Assembly: GCF_037975245.1 (NCBI RefSeq)
Contig: NC_092576.1
Span: 26,611,611 to 26,675,610, forward strand
DNA length: 64,000 bases
Reading direction: 5' to 3'
Source: Apostichopus japonicus
Lineage: Eukaryota > Echinodermata > Holothuroidea > Aspidochirotida > Stichopodidae
Each line of letters opens with the position of its first letter. Position 1 is the stretch's first letter. The notes below the pieces were generated by a model, which was not told the DNA's origin, did no database searches, and was given only the letters and a program-made list of their open reading frames with translations. Shown piece after piece: positions 23,025 to 32,259 of this stretch. Made by a program: the position numbers and the translations under genes.

Positions 23025-23399
23025 ATGTTATCCGACAAAGAAAGGTATAAATATAACGGGGGAGCAGTGGTAAGTATTGTGCCTGACATTGACGAAAAGC
23101 TCGCAGCGATGATTGCTGATTGTAACAGGATTTAGTATTCATATGTTGTTCGTACTATGTTTCAGGATGAAACTGAAGTGATCTGGGTACTGGATTCTGA
23201 TGAGGAGGCAGAACTGGAGACCCCGATCGGCAATGTACGACAACCGGATGTAGAGGCACCCAAAGTGTCTAGGCACATCAAGAGGCGAAATCCCAGATGT
23301 CAACCAAAGAGGCTGTTTGAACAAGGCATCGTCGTAGATGAGGTCCAGACAACGACAACCGAACACGAAAAGACGTTGCAACGTTTAGCAAGAATGTGA
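23025..23399 (+). CDS. possible two-exon small gene, acidic then basic
   Basis: Exon 1 (23025-23069) encodes MLSDKERYKYNGGAV and ends at an excellent donor (GTG|GTAAGT). Exon 2 starts after TATGTTTCAG at 23166 and runs to 23399 (77 residues): an acidic DETEVIWVLDSDEEAELE, then a basic SRHIKRRNPRCQPKRLF, then a polar end. Both junctions are phase 0, giving about 92 residues. No family recognised. It lies between the PC4-like gene and the array on the same strand. If splicing is wrong, exon 2 alone remains an open frame. Confidence 0.4.
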
Positions 23400-23595
23400 T
23401 TTGCCAAGAGCTTTGGCATACCATAAAACAAAAATGCGATGATTTGTGTTACGGATGTAGGGTGGACCCCCCCCCCCCCCACCTAATGGTCGGCTCGTGA
23501 ACAAAGAGCACTTGCATTCTTTTTCTTACCTTTTTCCTTTAAAAAGAGTTTTCATCTTATTCAAAACTTCCAAATTCTACTTTTCCATAACCATA

Positions 23596-23938
23596 ATGGC
23601 AAGTGCTAGGCGTTTATACCAGGCGTAGGGCGAAGAGTTAAATTCTCTTTAGGGAGGAGTTTGAAAAGATCGTGCAAAGCGAAACCTTCGTTATGCTTTG
23701 CAACAGAGCTAAGTTTAGGATTTTCCTAAAAGAAGTGACGGTCAGAGTCAGAAACAGTGGGACCAGAGATAAGAGTATATGGCTGAAAGATTCGGTGCAC
23801 GACGGTCAGTACAAAACTCCGGCGAGTGAAACGGAAAACAGGGCAAGTCAGGTTAGATTTTTACTGACGTACCTGTTATTGGCCCAATTCGACTGGTTTG
23901 CTGTGCATAATGTGCAGATGGTACCATCGTGCTTTTAA
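23596..23938 (+). pseudogene. array gene copy 1, broken
   Basis: The first unit. Tyr11 is replaced by a TAG stop, and two bases are missing shortly after (GAGTTAAATTC instead of the array consensus). The rest is A-type, ending VPSCF. As an edge copy it may have escaped homogenisation. Confidence 0.8.
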
Positions 23939-24209
23939 ATTAGCTGCTCATCGAACGTGAAACAAAGAGTACCGGTAATCTCTAAAACTTCTCCTAACTT
24001 GAACCTTTTTTTTTTTAAATCTGCGTACCCCCCCCCCCCCACCCAAATGGTCGGCTAAAAGATAATCACCGGCTTCACTCTGGAGCTTTAGACTCGTGAA
24101 GAAAGAGCACCTGCATTCTTTTTCTTACCTTTTTCCTTTAAAAAGAGTTTATCTTATTCAAAACTTCATTCGTTCTTGAACTTCCAAATTTTACTTTTCC
24201 ATAACCATA

Positions 24210-24554
24210 ATGGCAAGTGCTAGGCGTTTATACCAGGCGTACGGCGAAGAGTTGAAAATTCTCTTTAAGGAGGAGTTTGAAAAGATCGTTCAAAGCGAAA
24301 CTTTCGTTATGCTTTGCAACAGAGCTAAGTTTAGGATTTTCCTAAAAGAAGTGACGGTCAGAGTCAGAAACAGTGGGACCAGAGATAAGAGTATATGGCT
24401 GAAAGATTCGGTGCACGACGGTCAGTACAAAACTCCGGCGAGTGAAACGGAAAACAGGGCAAGTCAGGTTAGATTTTTACTGACGTACCTGTTATTGGCC
24501 CAATTCGACTGGTTTGCTGTGCATAATGTGCAGATGGTACCAGCGTGCTTTTAA
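24210..24554 (+). CDS. array gene copy 2, intact, A-type (reference copy)
   Basis: 114 residues, unrecognised. The start ATAATGG has A at -3 and G at +4. Layout: basic N-terminus MASARRLYQAYGEELK, an acidic/amphipathic helix-like stretch to about residue 30, TFVMLCNRAKFRIFLKEV (31-48), a polar middle with IWLKDSVHDGQYKTP (62-76), then a hydrophobic aromatic segment VRFLLTYLLLAQFDWFAV (87-104) and a short end VPACF. No signal peptide is evident. Residues 87-104 could pack as a helix or associate with membrane. A-type marks: E47 V48 I62 D66 G71 L90. A longer homologue lies at 39.78-40.17 kb. Function unknown. Confidence 0.7.
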   Translation: MASARRLYQAYGEELKILFKEEFEKIVQSETFVMLCNRAKFRIFLKEVTVRVRNSGTRDKSIWLKDSVHDGQYKTPASETENRASQVRFLLTYLLLAQFDWFAVHNVQMVPACF

Positions 24555-24797
24555 ATTAGCTCCTCATCGAACGTCAAACAAAGAGTACCGGTAATCTCTA
24601 AACTTCTCCTAACTTGAACCTTGTTTTTTATTAAGCTGCGTAACCCCCCCCCCCCCTCACCCAAATGGTCGGCTAAAAGATAATCACCGGCTTCACTCTG
24701 GAGCTTTAGACTCGTGAAGAAAGAGCACCTGCATTCTTTTTCTTACCTTTTTCCTTTAAAAAGTGTTTATCTCATTCAAAACTTTTCCATAACCATA

Positions 24798-25147
24798 ATG
24801 GCAAGTGCTAGGCGTTTATACCAGGCGTACGGCGAAGAGTTGAAAATTCTCTTTAAGGAGGAGTTTGAAAAGATCGTGCAAAGCGAAACTTTCGTTATGC
24901 TTTGCAACAGAGCTAAGTTTAGGATTTTCCTAAAAGAAGTGACGGTCAGAGTCAGAAACAGTGGGACCAGAGATAAAGAGTATATGGCTGAAAGATTCGG
25001 TGCACGACGGTCAGTACAAAACTCCGGCGAGTGAAACGGAAAACAGGGAGGGCAAGTCAGGTTAGATTTTTACTGACGTACCTGTTATTGGCCCAATTCG
25101 ACTGGTTTGCTGTGCATAATGTGCAGATGGTACCATCGTGCTTTTAA
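24798..25147 (+). pseudogene. array gene copy 3, frameshifted
   Basis: A-type. One extra A after TRDK shifts the frame, ending the ORF at 25034. A GAGG insertion (CAGGGAGGGCAAG), shared with copy 9, lies further on. The leader lacks about 28 bp (TTCATTCGTTCTTGAACTTCC region), as in copy 11. Confidence 0.8.
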
Positions 25148-25419
25148 ATTAGCTGCTCATCGAACGTGAAACAAAGAGTACCGGTAATCTCTAAAACTTC
25201 TCCTAACTTGAACCTTTTTTTTTTAATCTGCGTACCACCCCCCCCCCCTCACCCAAATGGTCGGCTAAAAGATAATCACCGGCTTCACTCTGGAGCTTTA
25301 GACTCGTGAAGAAAGAGCACCTGCATTCTTTTTCTTACCTTTTTCCTTTAAAAAGAGTTTATCTTATTCAAAACTTCATTCGTTCTTGAACTTCCAAATT
25401 TTACTTTTCCATAACCATA

Positions 25420-25764
25420 ATGGCAAGTGCTAGGCGTTTATACCAGGCGTACGGCGAAGAGTTGAAAATTCTCTTTAAGGAGGAGTTTGAAAAGATCGTG
25501 CAAAGCGAAACTTTCGTTATGCTTTGCAACAGAGCTAAGTTTAGGATTTTCCTAAAAGAAGTGACGGTCAGAGTCAGAAACAGTGGGACCAGAGATAAGA
25601 GTATATGGCTAAAAGATTCGGTGCACGACGGTCAGTACAAAACTCCGGCGAGTGAAACGGAAAACAGGGCAAGTCAGGTTAGATTTTTACTGACGTACCT
25701 GTTATTGGCCCAATTCGACTGGTTTGCTGTGCATAATGTGCAGATGGTACCAGCGTGCTTTTAA
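25420..25764 (+). CDS. array gene copy 4, intact, A-type
   Basis: Same protein as copy 2, ending VPACF. Full-length leader. Confidence 0.7.
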   Translation: MASARRLYQAYGEELKILFKEEFEKIVQSETFVMLCNRAKFRIFLKEVTVRVRNSGTRDKSIWLKDSVHDGQYKTPASETENRASQVRFLLTYLLLAQFDWFAVHNVQMVPACF

Positions 25765-26034
25765 ATTAGCTCCTCATCGAACGTCAAACAAAGAGTACCG
25801 GTAATCTCTAAACTTCTCCTAACTTGAACCTTGTTTTTTTTTAAGCTGCGTAACCCCCCCCCCCCACCCAAATGGTCGGCTAAAAGATAATCACCGGCTT
25901 CACTCTGGAGCTTTAGACTCGTGAAGAAAGAGCACCTGCATTCTTTTTCTTACCTTTTTCCTTTAAAAAGAGTTTATCTCATTCAAAACTTCATTCGTTC
26001 TTGAACTTCCAAATTCTACTTTTCCATAACCATA

Positions 26035-26379
26035 ATGGCAAGTGCTAGGCGTTTATACCAGGCGTACGGCGAAGAGTTGAAAATTCTCTTTAAGGAGGAG
26101 TTTGAAAAGATCGTTCAAAGCGAAACTTTCGTTATGCTTTGCAACAGAGCTAAGTTTAGGATTTTCCTAAAAAAAGGGACGGTCAGAGTCAGAAACAGTG
26201 GGACCAGAGATAAGAGTTTATGGCTGAAAAATTCGGTGCACGACGTTCAGTACAAAACTCCGGCGAGTGAAACGGAAAACAGGGCAAGTCAGGTTAGATT
26301 TGTACTGACGTACCTGTTATTGGCCCAATTCGACTGGTTTGCTGTGCATAATGTGCAGATGGTACCATCGTGCTTTTAA
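26035..26379 (+). CDS. array gene copy 5, intact, B-type
   Basis: B-type marks: K47 G48 (FLKKGTV), L62, N66, V71 and V90 (RFVLTY), ending VPSCF. The K47/N66 changes raise the net charge relative to A-type. Copy 7 has the same protein. Confidence 0.7.
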   Translation: MASARRLYQAYGEELKILFKEEFEKIVQSETFVMLCNRAKFRIFLKKGTVRVRNSGTRDKSLWLKNSVHDVQYKTPASETENRASQVRFVLTYLLLAQFDWFAVHNVQMVPSCF

Positions 26380-26648
26380 ATTAGCTGCTCATCGAACGTG
26401 AAACAAAGAGTACCGGTAATCTCTAAAACTTCTCCTAACTTGAACCTTTTTTTTTTAAATCTGCGTAACCCCCCCCCCCACCCAAATGGTCGGCTAAAAG
26501 ATAATCACCGGCTTCACTCTGGAGCTTTAGACTCGTGAAGAAAGAGCACCTGCATTCTTTTTCTTACCTTTTTCCTTTAAAAAGAGTTTATCTTATTCAA
26601 AACTTCATTCGTTCTTGAACTTCCAAATTTTACTTTTCCATAACCATA

Positions 26649-26993
26649 ATGGCAAGTGCTAGGCGTTTATACCAGGCGTACGGCGAAGAGTTGAAAATTC
26701 TCTTTAAGGAGGAGTTTGAAAAGATCGTGCAAAGCGAAACTTTCGTTATGCTTTGCAACAGAGCTAAGTTTAGGATTTTCCTAAAAGAAGTGACGGTCAG
26801 AGTCAGAAACAGTGGGACCAGAGATAAGAGTATATGGCTGAAAGATTCGGTGCACGACGGTCAGTACAAAACTCCGGCGAGTGAAACGGAAAACAGGGCA
26901 AGTCAGGTTAGATTTTTACTGACGTACCTGTTATTGGCCCAATTCGACTGGTTTGCTGTGCATAATGTGCAGATGGTACCATCGTGCTTTTAA
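26649..26993 (+). CDS. array gene copy 6, intact, A-type
   Basis: A-type protein ending VPSCF. With copy 5 it forms a B-A pair that is repeated by copies 7-8. Confidence 0.7.
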   Translation: MASARRLYQAYGEELKILFKEEFEKIVQSETFVMLCNRAKFRIFLKEVTVRVRNSGTRDKSIWLKDSVHDGQYKTPASETENRASQVRFLLTYLLLAQFDWFAVHNVQMVPSCF

Positions 26994-27264
26994 ATTAGCT
27001 GCTCATCGAACGTGAAACAAAGAGTACCGGTAATCTCTAAAACTTCTCCTAACTTGAACCTTTTTTTTTTAATCTGCGTACCACCCCCCCCCCTCACCCA
27101 AATGGTCGGCTAAAAGATAATCACCGGCTTCACTCTGGAGCTTTAGACTCGTGAAGAAAGAGCACCTGCATTCTTTTTCTTACCTTTTTCCTTTAAAAAG
27201 AGTTTATCTTATTCAAAACTTCATTCGTTCTTGAACTTCCAAATTTTACTTTTCCATAACCATA

Positions 27265-27609
27265 ATGGCAAGTGCTAGGCGTTTATACCAGGCGTACGGC
27301 GAAGAGTTGAAAATTCTCTTTAAGGAGGAGTTTGAAAAGATCGTGCAAAGCGAAACTTTCGTTATGCTTTGCAACAGAGCTAAGTTTAGGATTTTCCTAA
27401 AAAAAGGGACGGTCAGAGTCAGAAACAGTGGGACCAGAGATAAGAGTTTATGGCTGAAAAATTCGGTGCACGACGTTCAGTACAAAACTCCGGCGAGTGA
27501 AACGGAAAACAGGGCAAGTCAGGTTAGATTTGTACTGACGTACCTGTTATTGGCCCAATTCGACTGGTTTGCTGTGCATAATGTGCAGATGGTACCATCG
27601 TGCTTTTAA
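27265..27609 (+). CDS. array gene copy 7, intact, B-type
   Basis: Protein identical to copy 5. At the DNA level it differs at least at the IVQ codons (GTGCAA here, GTTCAA in copy 5), so the pair is not a perfect assembly duplicate. Confidence 0.7.
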   Translation: MASARRLYQAYGEELKILFKEEFEKIVQSETFVMLCNRAKFRIFLKKGTVRVRNSGTRDKSLWLKNSVHDVQYKTPASETENRASQVRFVLTYLLLAQFDWFAVHNVQMVPSCF

Positions 27610-27880
27610 ATTAGCTGCTCATCGAACGTGAAACAAAGAGTACCGGTAATCTCTAAAACTTCTCCTAACTTGAACCTTTTTTTTTTTAAATCTGCGTACC
27701 CCCCCCCCCCCACCCAAATGGTCGGCTAAAAGATAATCACCGGCTTCACTCTGGAGCTTTAGACTCGTGAAGAAAGAGCACCTGCATTCTTTTTCTTACC
27801 TTTTTCCTTTAAAAAGAGTTTATCTTATTCAAAACTTCATTCGTTCTTGAACTTCCAAATTTTACTTTTCCATAACCATA

Positions 27881-28225
27881 ATGGCAAGTGCTAGGCGTTT
27901 ATACCAGGCGTACGGCGAAGAGTTGAAAATTCTCTTTAAGGAGGAGTTTGAAAAGATCGTGCAAAGCGAAACTTTCGTTATGCTTTGCAACAGAGCTAAG
28001 TTTAGGATTTTCCTAAAAGAAGTGACGGTCAGAGTCAGAAACAGTGGGACCAGAGATAAGAGTATATGGCTGAAAGATTCGGTGCACGACGGTCAGTACA
28101 AAACTCCGGCGAGTGAAACGGAAAACAGGGCAAGTCAGGTTAGATTTTTACTGACGTACCTGTTATTGGCCCAATTCGACTGGTTTGCTGTGCATAATGT
28201 GCAGATGGTACCATCGTGCTTTTAA
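27881..28225 (+). CDS. array gene copy 8, intact, A-type
   Basis: Protein identical to copy 6 (A-type, VPSCF). Confidence 0.7.
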   Translation: MASARRLYQAYGEELKILFKEEFEKIVQSETFVMLCNRAKFRIFLKEVTVRVRNSGTRDKSIWLKDSVHDGQYKTPASETENRASQVRFLLTYLLLAQFDWFAVHNVQMVPSCF

Positions 28226-28497
28226 ATTAGCTGCTCATCGAACGTCAAACAAAGAGTACCGGTAATCTCTAAACTTCTCCTAACTTGAACCTTTTTTTTT
28301 TAATCTGCGTACCACCCCCCCCCCCCTCACCCAAATGGTCGGCTAAAAGATAATCACCGGCTTCACTCTGGAGCTTTAGACTCGTGAAGAAAGAGCACCT
28401 GCATTCTTTTTCTTACCTTTTTCCTTTAAAAAGAGTTTATCTTATTCAAAACTTCATTCGTTCTTGAACTTCCAAATTTTACTTTTCCATAACCATA

Positions 28498-28846
28498 ATG
28501 GCAAGTGCTAGGCGTTTATACCAGGCGTACGGCGAAGAGTTGAAAATTCTCTTTAAGGAGGAGTTTGAAAAGATCGTGCAAAGCGAAACTTTCGTTATGC
28601 TTTGCAACAGAGCTAAGTTTAGGATTTTCCTAAAAGAAGTGACGGTCAGAGTCAGAAACAGTGGGACCAGAGATAAGAGTATATGGCTAAAAGATTCGGT
28701 GCACGACGGTCAGTACAAAACTCCGGCGAGTGAAACGGAAAACAGGGAGGGCAAGTCAGGTTAGATTTTTACTGACGTACCTGTTATTGGCCCAATTCGA
28801 CTGGTTTGCTGTGCATAATGTGCAGATGGTACCAGCGTGCTTTTAA
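28498..28846 (+). pseudogene. array gene copy 9, truncated by a 4 bp insertion
   Basis: A-type to residue 83, then the GAGG insertion shared with copy 3 shifts the frame and the ORF ends at 28764 with ...NREGKSG (88 residues). The rest of the gene is present out of frame. Sharing the same insertion shows sequence exchange or a common origin of copies 3 and 9. Confidence 0.8.
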
Positions 28847-29116
28847 ATTAGCTCCTCATCGAACGTCAAACAAAGAGTACCGGTAATCTCTAAACTTCTC
28901 CTAACTTGAACCTTGTTTTTTTTTAAGCTGCGTAACCCCCCCCCCCCACCCAAATGGTCGGCTAAAAGATAATCACCGGCTTCACTCTGGAGCTTTAGAC
29001 TCGTGAAGAAAGAGCACCTGCATTCTTTTTCTTACCTTTTTCCTTTAAAAAGAGTTTATCTTATTCAAAACTTCATTCGTTCTTGAACTTCCAAATTTTA
29101 CTTTTCCATAACCATA

Positions 29117-29461
29117 ATGGCAAGTGCTAGGCGTTTATACCAGGCGTACGGCGAAGAGTTGAAAATTCTCTTTAAGGAGGAGTTTGAAAAGATCGTGCAA
29201 AGCGAAACTTTCGTTATGCTTTGCAACAGAGCTAAGTTTAGGATTTTCCTAAAAAAAGGGACGGTCAGAGTCAGAAACAGTGGGACCAGAGATAAGAGTT
29301 TATGGCTGAAAGATTCGGTGCACGACGTTCAGTACAAAACTCCGGCGAGTGAAACGGAAAACAGGGCAAGTCAGGTTAGATTTTTGCTGACGTACCTGTT
29401 ATTGGCCCAATTCGACTGGTTTGCTGTGCATAATGTGCAGATGGTACCAGCGTGCTTTTAA
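29117..29461 (+). CDS. array gene copy 10, intact, mostly B-type
   Basis: K47 G48, L62 and V71 as in B-type, but D66 and L90 as in A-type, ending VPACF. A mosaic consistent with gene conversion or unequal crossover. Confidence 0.7.
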   Translation: MASARRLYQAYGEELKILFKEEFEKIVQSETFVMLCNRAKFRIFLKKGTVRVRNSGTRDKSLWLKDSVHDVQYKTPASETENRASQVRFLLTYLLLAQFDWFAVHNVQMVPACF

Positions 29462-29703
29462 ATTAGCTCCTCATCGAACGTGAAACAAAGAGTACCGGTA
29501 ATCTCTAAACTTCTCCTAACTTGAACCTTGTTTTTTTTTTAAGCTGCGTAACCCCCCCCCCCCCACCCAAATGGTCGGCTAAAAGATAATCACCGGCTTC
29601 ACTCTGGAGCTTTAGACTCGTGAAGAAAGAGCACCTGCATTCTTTTTCTTACCTTTTTCCTTTAAAAAGAGTTTATCTCATTCAAAACTTTTCCATAACC
29701 ATA

Positions 29704-30048
29704 ATGGCAAGTGCTAGGCGTTTATACCAGGCGTACGGCGAAGAGTTGAAAATTCTCTTTAAGGAGGAGTTTGAAAAGATCGTGCAAAGCGAAACTTTCG
29801 TTATGCTTTGCAACAGAGCTAAGTTTAGGATTTTCCTAAAAGAAGTGACGGTCAGAGTCAGAAACAGTGGGACCAGAGATAAGAGTATATGGCTGAAAGA
29901 TTCGGTGCACGACGGTCAGTACAAAACTCCGGCGAGTGAAACGGAAAACAGGGCAAGTCAGGTTAGATTTTTACTGACGTACCTGTTATTGGCCCAATTC
30001 GACTGGTTTGCTGTGCATAATGTGCAGATGGTACCAGCGTGCTTTTAA
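29704..30048 (+). CDS. array gene copy 11, intact, A-type
   Basis: A-type, VPACF, with the short leader. The frame is open further upstream because of the shorter leader (29620), but the ATG at 29704 matches all other copies and has the same strong start context. Confidence 0.7.
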   Translation: MASARRLYQAYGEELKILFKEEFEKIVQSETFVMLCNRAKFRIFLKEVTVRVRNSGTRDKSIWLKDSVHDGQYKTPASETENRASQVRFLLTYLLLAQFDWFAVHNVQMVPACF

Positions 30049-30317
30049 ATTAGCTGCTCATCGAACGTGAAACAAAGAGTACCGGTAATCTCTAAAACTT
30101 CTCCTAACTTGAACCTTTTTTTTTTTAAATCTGCGTACCCCCCCCCCCCCCCAAATGGTCGGCTAAAAGATAATCACCGGCTTCACTCTGGAGCTTTAGA
30201 CTCGTGAAGAAAGAGCACCTGCATTCTTTTTCTTACCTTTTTCCTTTAAAAAGAGTTTATCTTATTCAAAACTTCATTCGTTCTTGAACTTCCAAATTTT
30301 ACTTTTCCATAACCATA

Positions 30318-30662
30318 ATGGCAAGTGCTAGGCGTTTATACCAGGCGTACGGCGAAGAGTTGAAAATTCTCTTTAAGGAGGAGTTTGAAAAGATCGTGCA
30401 AAGCGAAACTTTCGTTATGCTTTGCAACAGAGCTAAGTTTAGGATTTTCCTAAAAGAAGTGACGGTCAGAGTCAGAAACAGTGGGACCAGAGATAAGAGT
30501 ATATGGCTGAAAGATTCGGTGCACGACGGTCAGTACAAAACTCCGGCGAGTGAAACGGAAAACAGGGCTAGTCAGGTTAGATTTTTACTGACGTACCTGT
30601 TATTGGCCCAATTCGACTGGTTTGCTGTGCATAATGTGCAGATGGTACCATCGTGCTTTTAA
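30318..30662 (+). CDS. array gene copy 12, intact, A-type
   Basis: A-type, ending VPSCF, with one silent change (GCTAGT for GCAAGT) near residue 84. Confidence 0.7.
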   Translation: MASARRLYQAYGEELKILFKEEFEKIVQSETFVMLCNRAKFRIFLKEVTVRVRNSGTRDKSIWLKDSVHDGQYKTPASETENRASQVRFLLTYLLLAQFDWFAVHNVQMVPSCF

Positions 30663-30935
30663 ATTAGCTGCTCATCGAACGTCAAACAAAGAGTACCGGT
30701 AATCTCTAAAACTTCTCCTAACTTGAACCTTTTTTTTTAATCTGCGTACCACCCCCCCCCCCCCTCACCCAAATGGTCGGCTAAAAGATAATCACCGGCT
30801 TCACTCTGGAGCTTTAGACTCGTGAAGAAAGAGCACCTGCATTCTTTTTCTTACCTTTTTCCTTTAAAAAGAGTTTATCTTATTCAAAACTTCATTCGTT
30901 CTTGAACTTCCAAATTTTACTTTTCCATAACCATA

Positions 30936-31280
30936 ATGGCAAGTGCTAGGCGTTTATACCAGGCGTACGGCGAAGAGTTGAAAATTCTCTTTAAGGAGGA
31001 GTTTGAAAAGATCGTGCAAAGCGAAACTTTCGTTATGCTTTGCAACAGAGCTAAGTTTAGGATTTTCCTAAAAGAAGTGACGGTCAGAGTCAGAAACAGT
31101 GGGACCAGAGATAAGAGTTTATGGCTGAAAAATTCGGTGCACGACGTTCAGTACAAAACTCCGGCGAGTGAAACGGAAAACAGGGCAAGTCAGGTTAGAT
31201 TTTTGCTGACGTACCTGTTATTGGCCCAATTCGACTGGTTTGCTGTGCATAATGTGCAGATGGTACCAGCGTGCTTTTAA
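30936..31280 (+). CDS. array gene copy 13, intact, A/B hybrid
   Basis: E47 V48 (A) followed by L62, N66 and V71 (B), L90 (A), ending VPACF. A clear recombinant between the two sequence types. Confidence 0.7.
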   Translation: MASARRLYQAYGEELKILFKEEFEKIVQSETFVMLCNRAKFRIFLKEVTVRVRNSGTRDKSLWLKNSVHDVQYKTPASETENRASQVRFLLTYLLLAQFDWFAVHNVQMVPACF

Positions 31281-31513
31281 ATTAGCTCCTCATCGAACGT
31301 GAAACAAAGAGTACCGGTAATCTCTAAACTTCTCCTAACTTGAACCTTGTTTTTTTTTAAGCTGCGTAACCCCCCCCCCCCCCACCCAAATGGTCGGCTA
31401 AAAGATAATCACCGGCTTCACTCTGGAGCTTTAGACTCGTGAAGAAAGAGCACCTGCATTCTTTTTCTTACCTTTTTCCTTTAAAAAGAGTTTAAAACTT
31501 TTCCATAACCATA

Positions 31514-31858
31514 ATGGCAAGTGCTAGGCGTTTATACCAGGCGTACGGCGAAGAGTTGAAAATTCTCTTTAAGGAGGAGTTTGAAAAGATCGTTCAAAGC
31601 GAAACTTTCGTTATGCTTTGCAACAGAGCTAAGTTTAGGATTTTCCTAAAAAAAGGGACGGTCAGAGTCAGAAACAGTGGGACCAGAGATAAGAGTATAT
31701 GGCTGAAAGATTCGGTGTTCGACGTTCAGTACAAAACTCCGGCGAGTGAAACGGAAAACAGGGCAAGTCAGGTTAGATTTTTGCTGACGTACCTGTTATT
31801 GGCCCAATTCGACTGGTTTGCTGTGCATAATGTGCAGATGGTACCAGCGTGCTTTTAA
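31514..31858 (+). CDS. array gene copy 14 (last), intact, hybrid
   Basis: K47 G48 (B), I62 and D66 (A), V71 (B), plus a private change H69F (SVFDVQYK), ending VPACF. It has the shortest leader (AAAGAGTTTAAAACTTTTCC). About 35 bp after its stop the array sequence switches into the older 3' end described next. Confidence 0.7.
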   Translation: MASARRLYQAYGEELKILFKEEFEKIVQSETFVMLCNRAKFRIFLKKGTVRVRNSGTRDKSIWLKDSVFDVQYKTPASETENRASQVRFLLTYLLLAQFDWFAVHNVQMVPACF

Positions 31859-31895
31859 ATTAGCTCCTCATCGAACGTCAAACAAAGAGTACCGG

Positions 31896-31990
31896 TTCGA
31901 GCAGGAGTTGGCCATCATCGATTGGTAGGACAGATTGATCCGTCTTCCTTAAACGTGCATTGTCTTTCTCTTCATTAATTTAGGCATTTA
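31896..31990 (+). pseudogene. 3' end of the older, longer array-gene form
   Basis: After GAGTACCGG the sequence becomes TTCGAGCAGGAGTTGGCC, encoding FEQELAIIDW and a stop, followed by a 3' flank. This matches the 3' end of the homologues at 39727 and 40137 (VEFEQELANIDW), including the sequence after the stop. The array apparently grew inside or before an older single gene whose last codons remain here. Confidence 0.65.
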
Positions 31991-32099
31991 TTAATTAATT
32001 TTTTTGTTCTCGATAGTTATTTATTGATGTATAATATTTATTCTTACTTAGTCTCTCCATATGGAACAATTACCTATATAGTGAAAATACCCGGCCTCG

Positions 32100-32259
32100 T
32101 TAAAAAACTTAGAAACTTAGTGTGGTGAAAAGTTAAAGCTACGGCATGTCATGTTTGGGGTTCATGATTCTGTGAACGTATCCCCTCACGACTTTAAAAA
32201 TAGATCAATAACATTAGAAAATAAATAAATAAAATTCATAAAAAAAAATCATAAAATCA
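32100..32259 (+). repeat. subterminal repeat at the right end
   Basis: One unit of the repeat found three times at 17440-17770 (AACTTAGTGTGGTGAAAAGT, CTACGGCATGTCATG), followed by A/T-rich sequence leading to the TIR. Confidence 0.7.

Larger units (their letters stand above)
23505..31858 (+). repeat. 14-copy tandem gene array, unit about 615 bp
   Basis: Starts of the coding part: 23596, 24210, 24798, 25420, 26035, 26649, 27265, 27881, 28498, 29117, 29704, 30318, 30936, 31514. Spacing is 614-622 bp, or 578-588 bp before copies 3, 11 and 14, whose leaders are shorter. Each unit holds a T-rich leader with CTTTAAAAAG, a 114-codon ORF, a 3' part with CCTAACTTGAACC plus a T run, and a C run of variable length. 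Units differ by few substitutions, so expansion or homogenisation is recent. Eleven ORFs are intact. Confidence 0.95.

Noticed and set aside
23466-31900. CRISPR-like reading of the regular 615 bp repeats
   Set aside because: The repeated unit is long, contains a conserved ORF, and the intervening sequence is itself repeated. There are no unique spacers and no cas genes.
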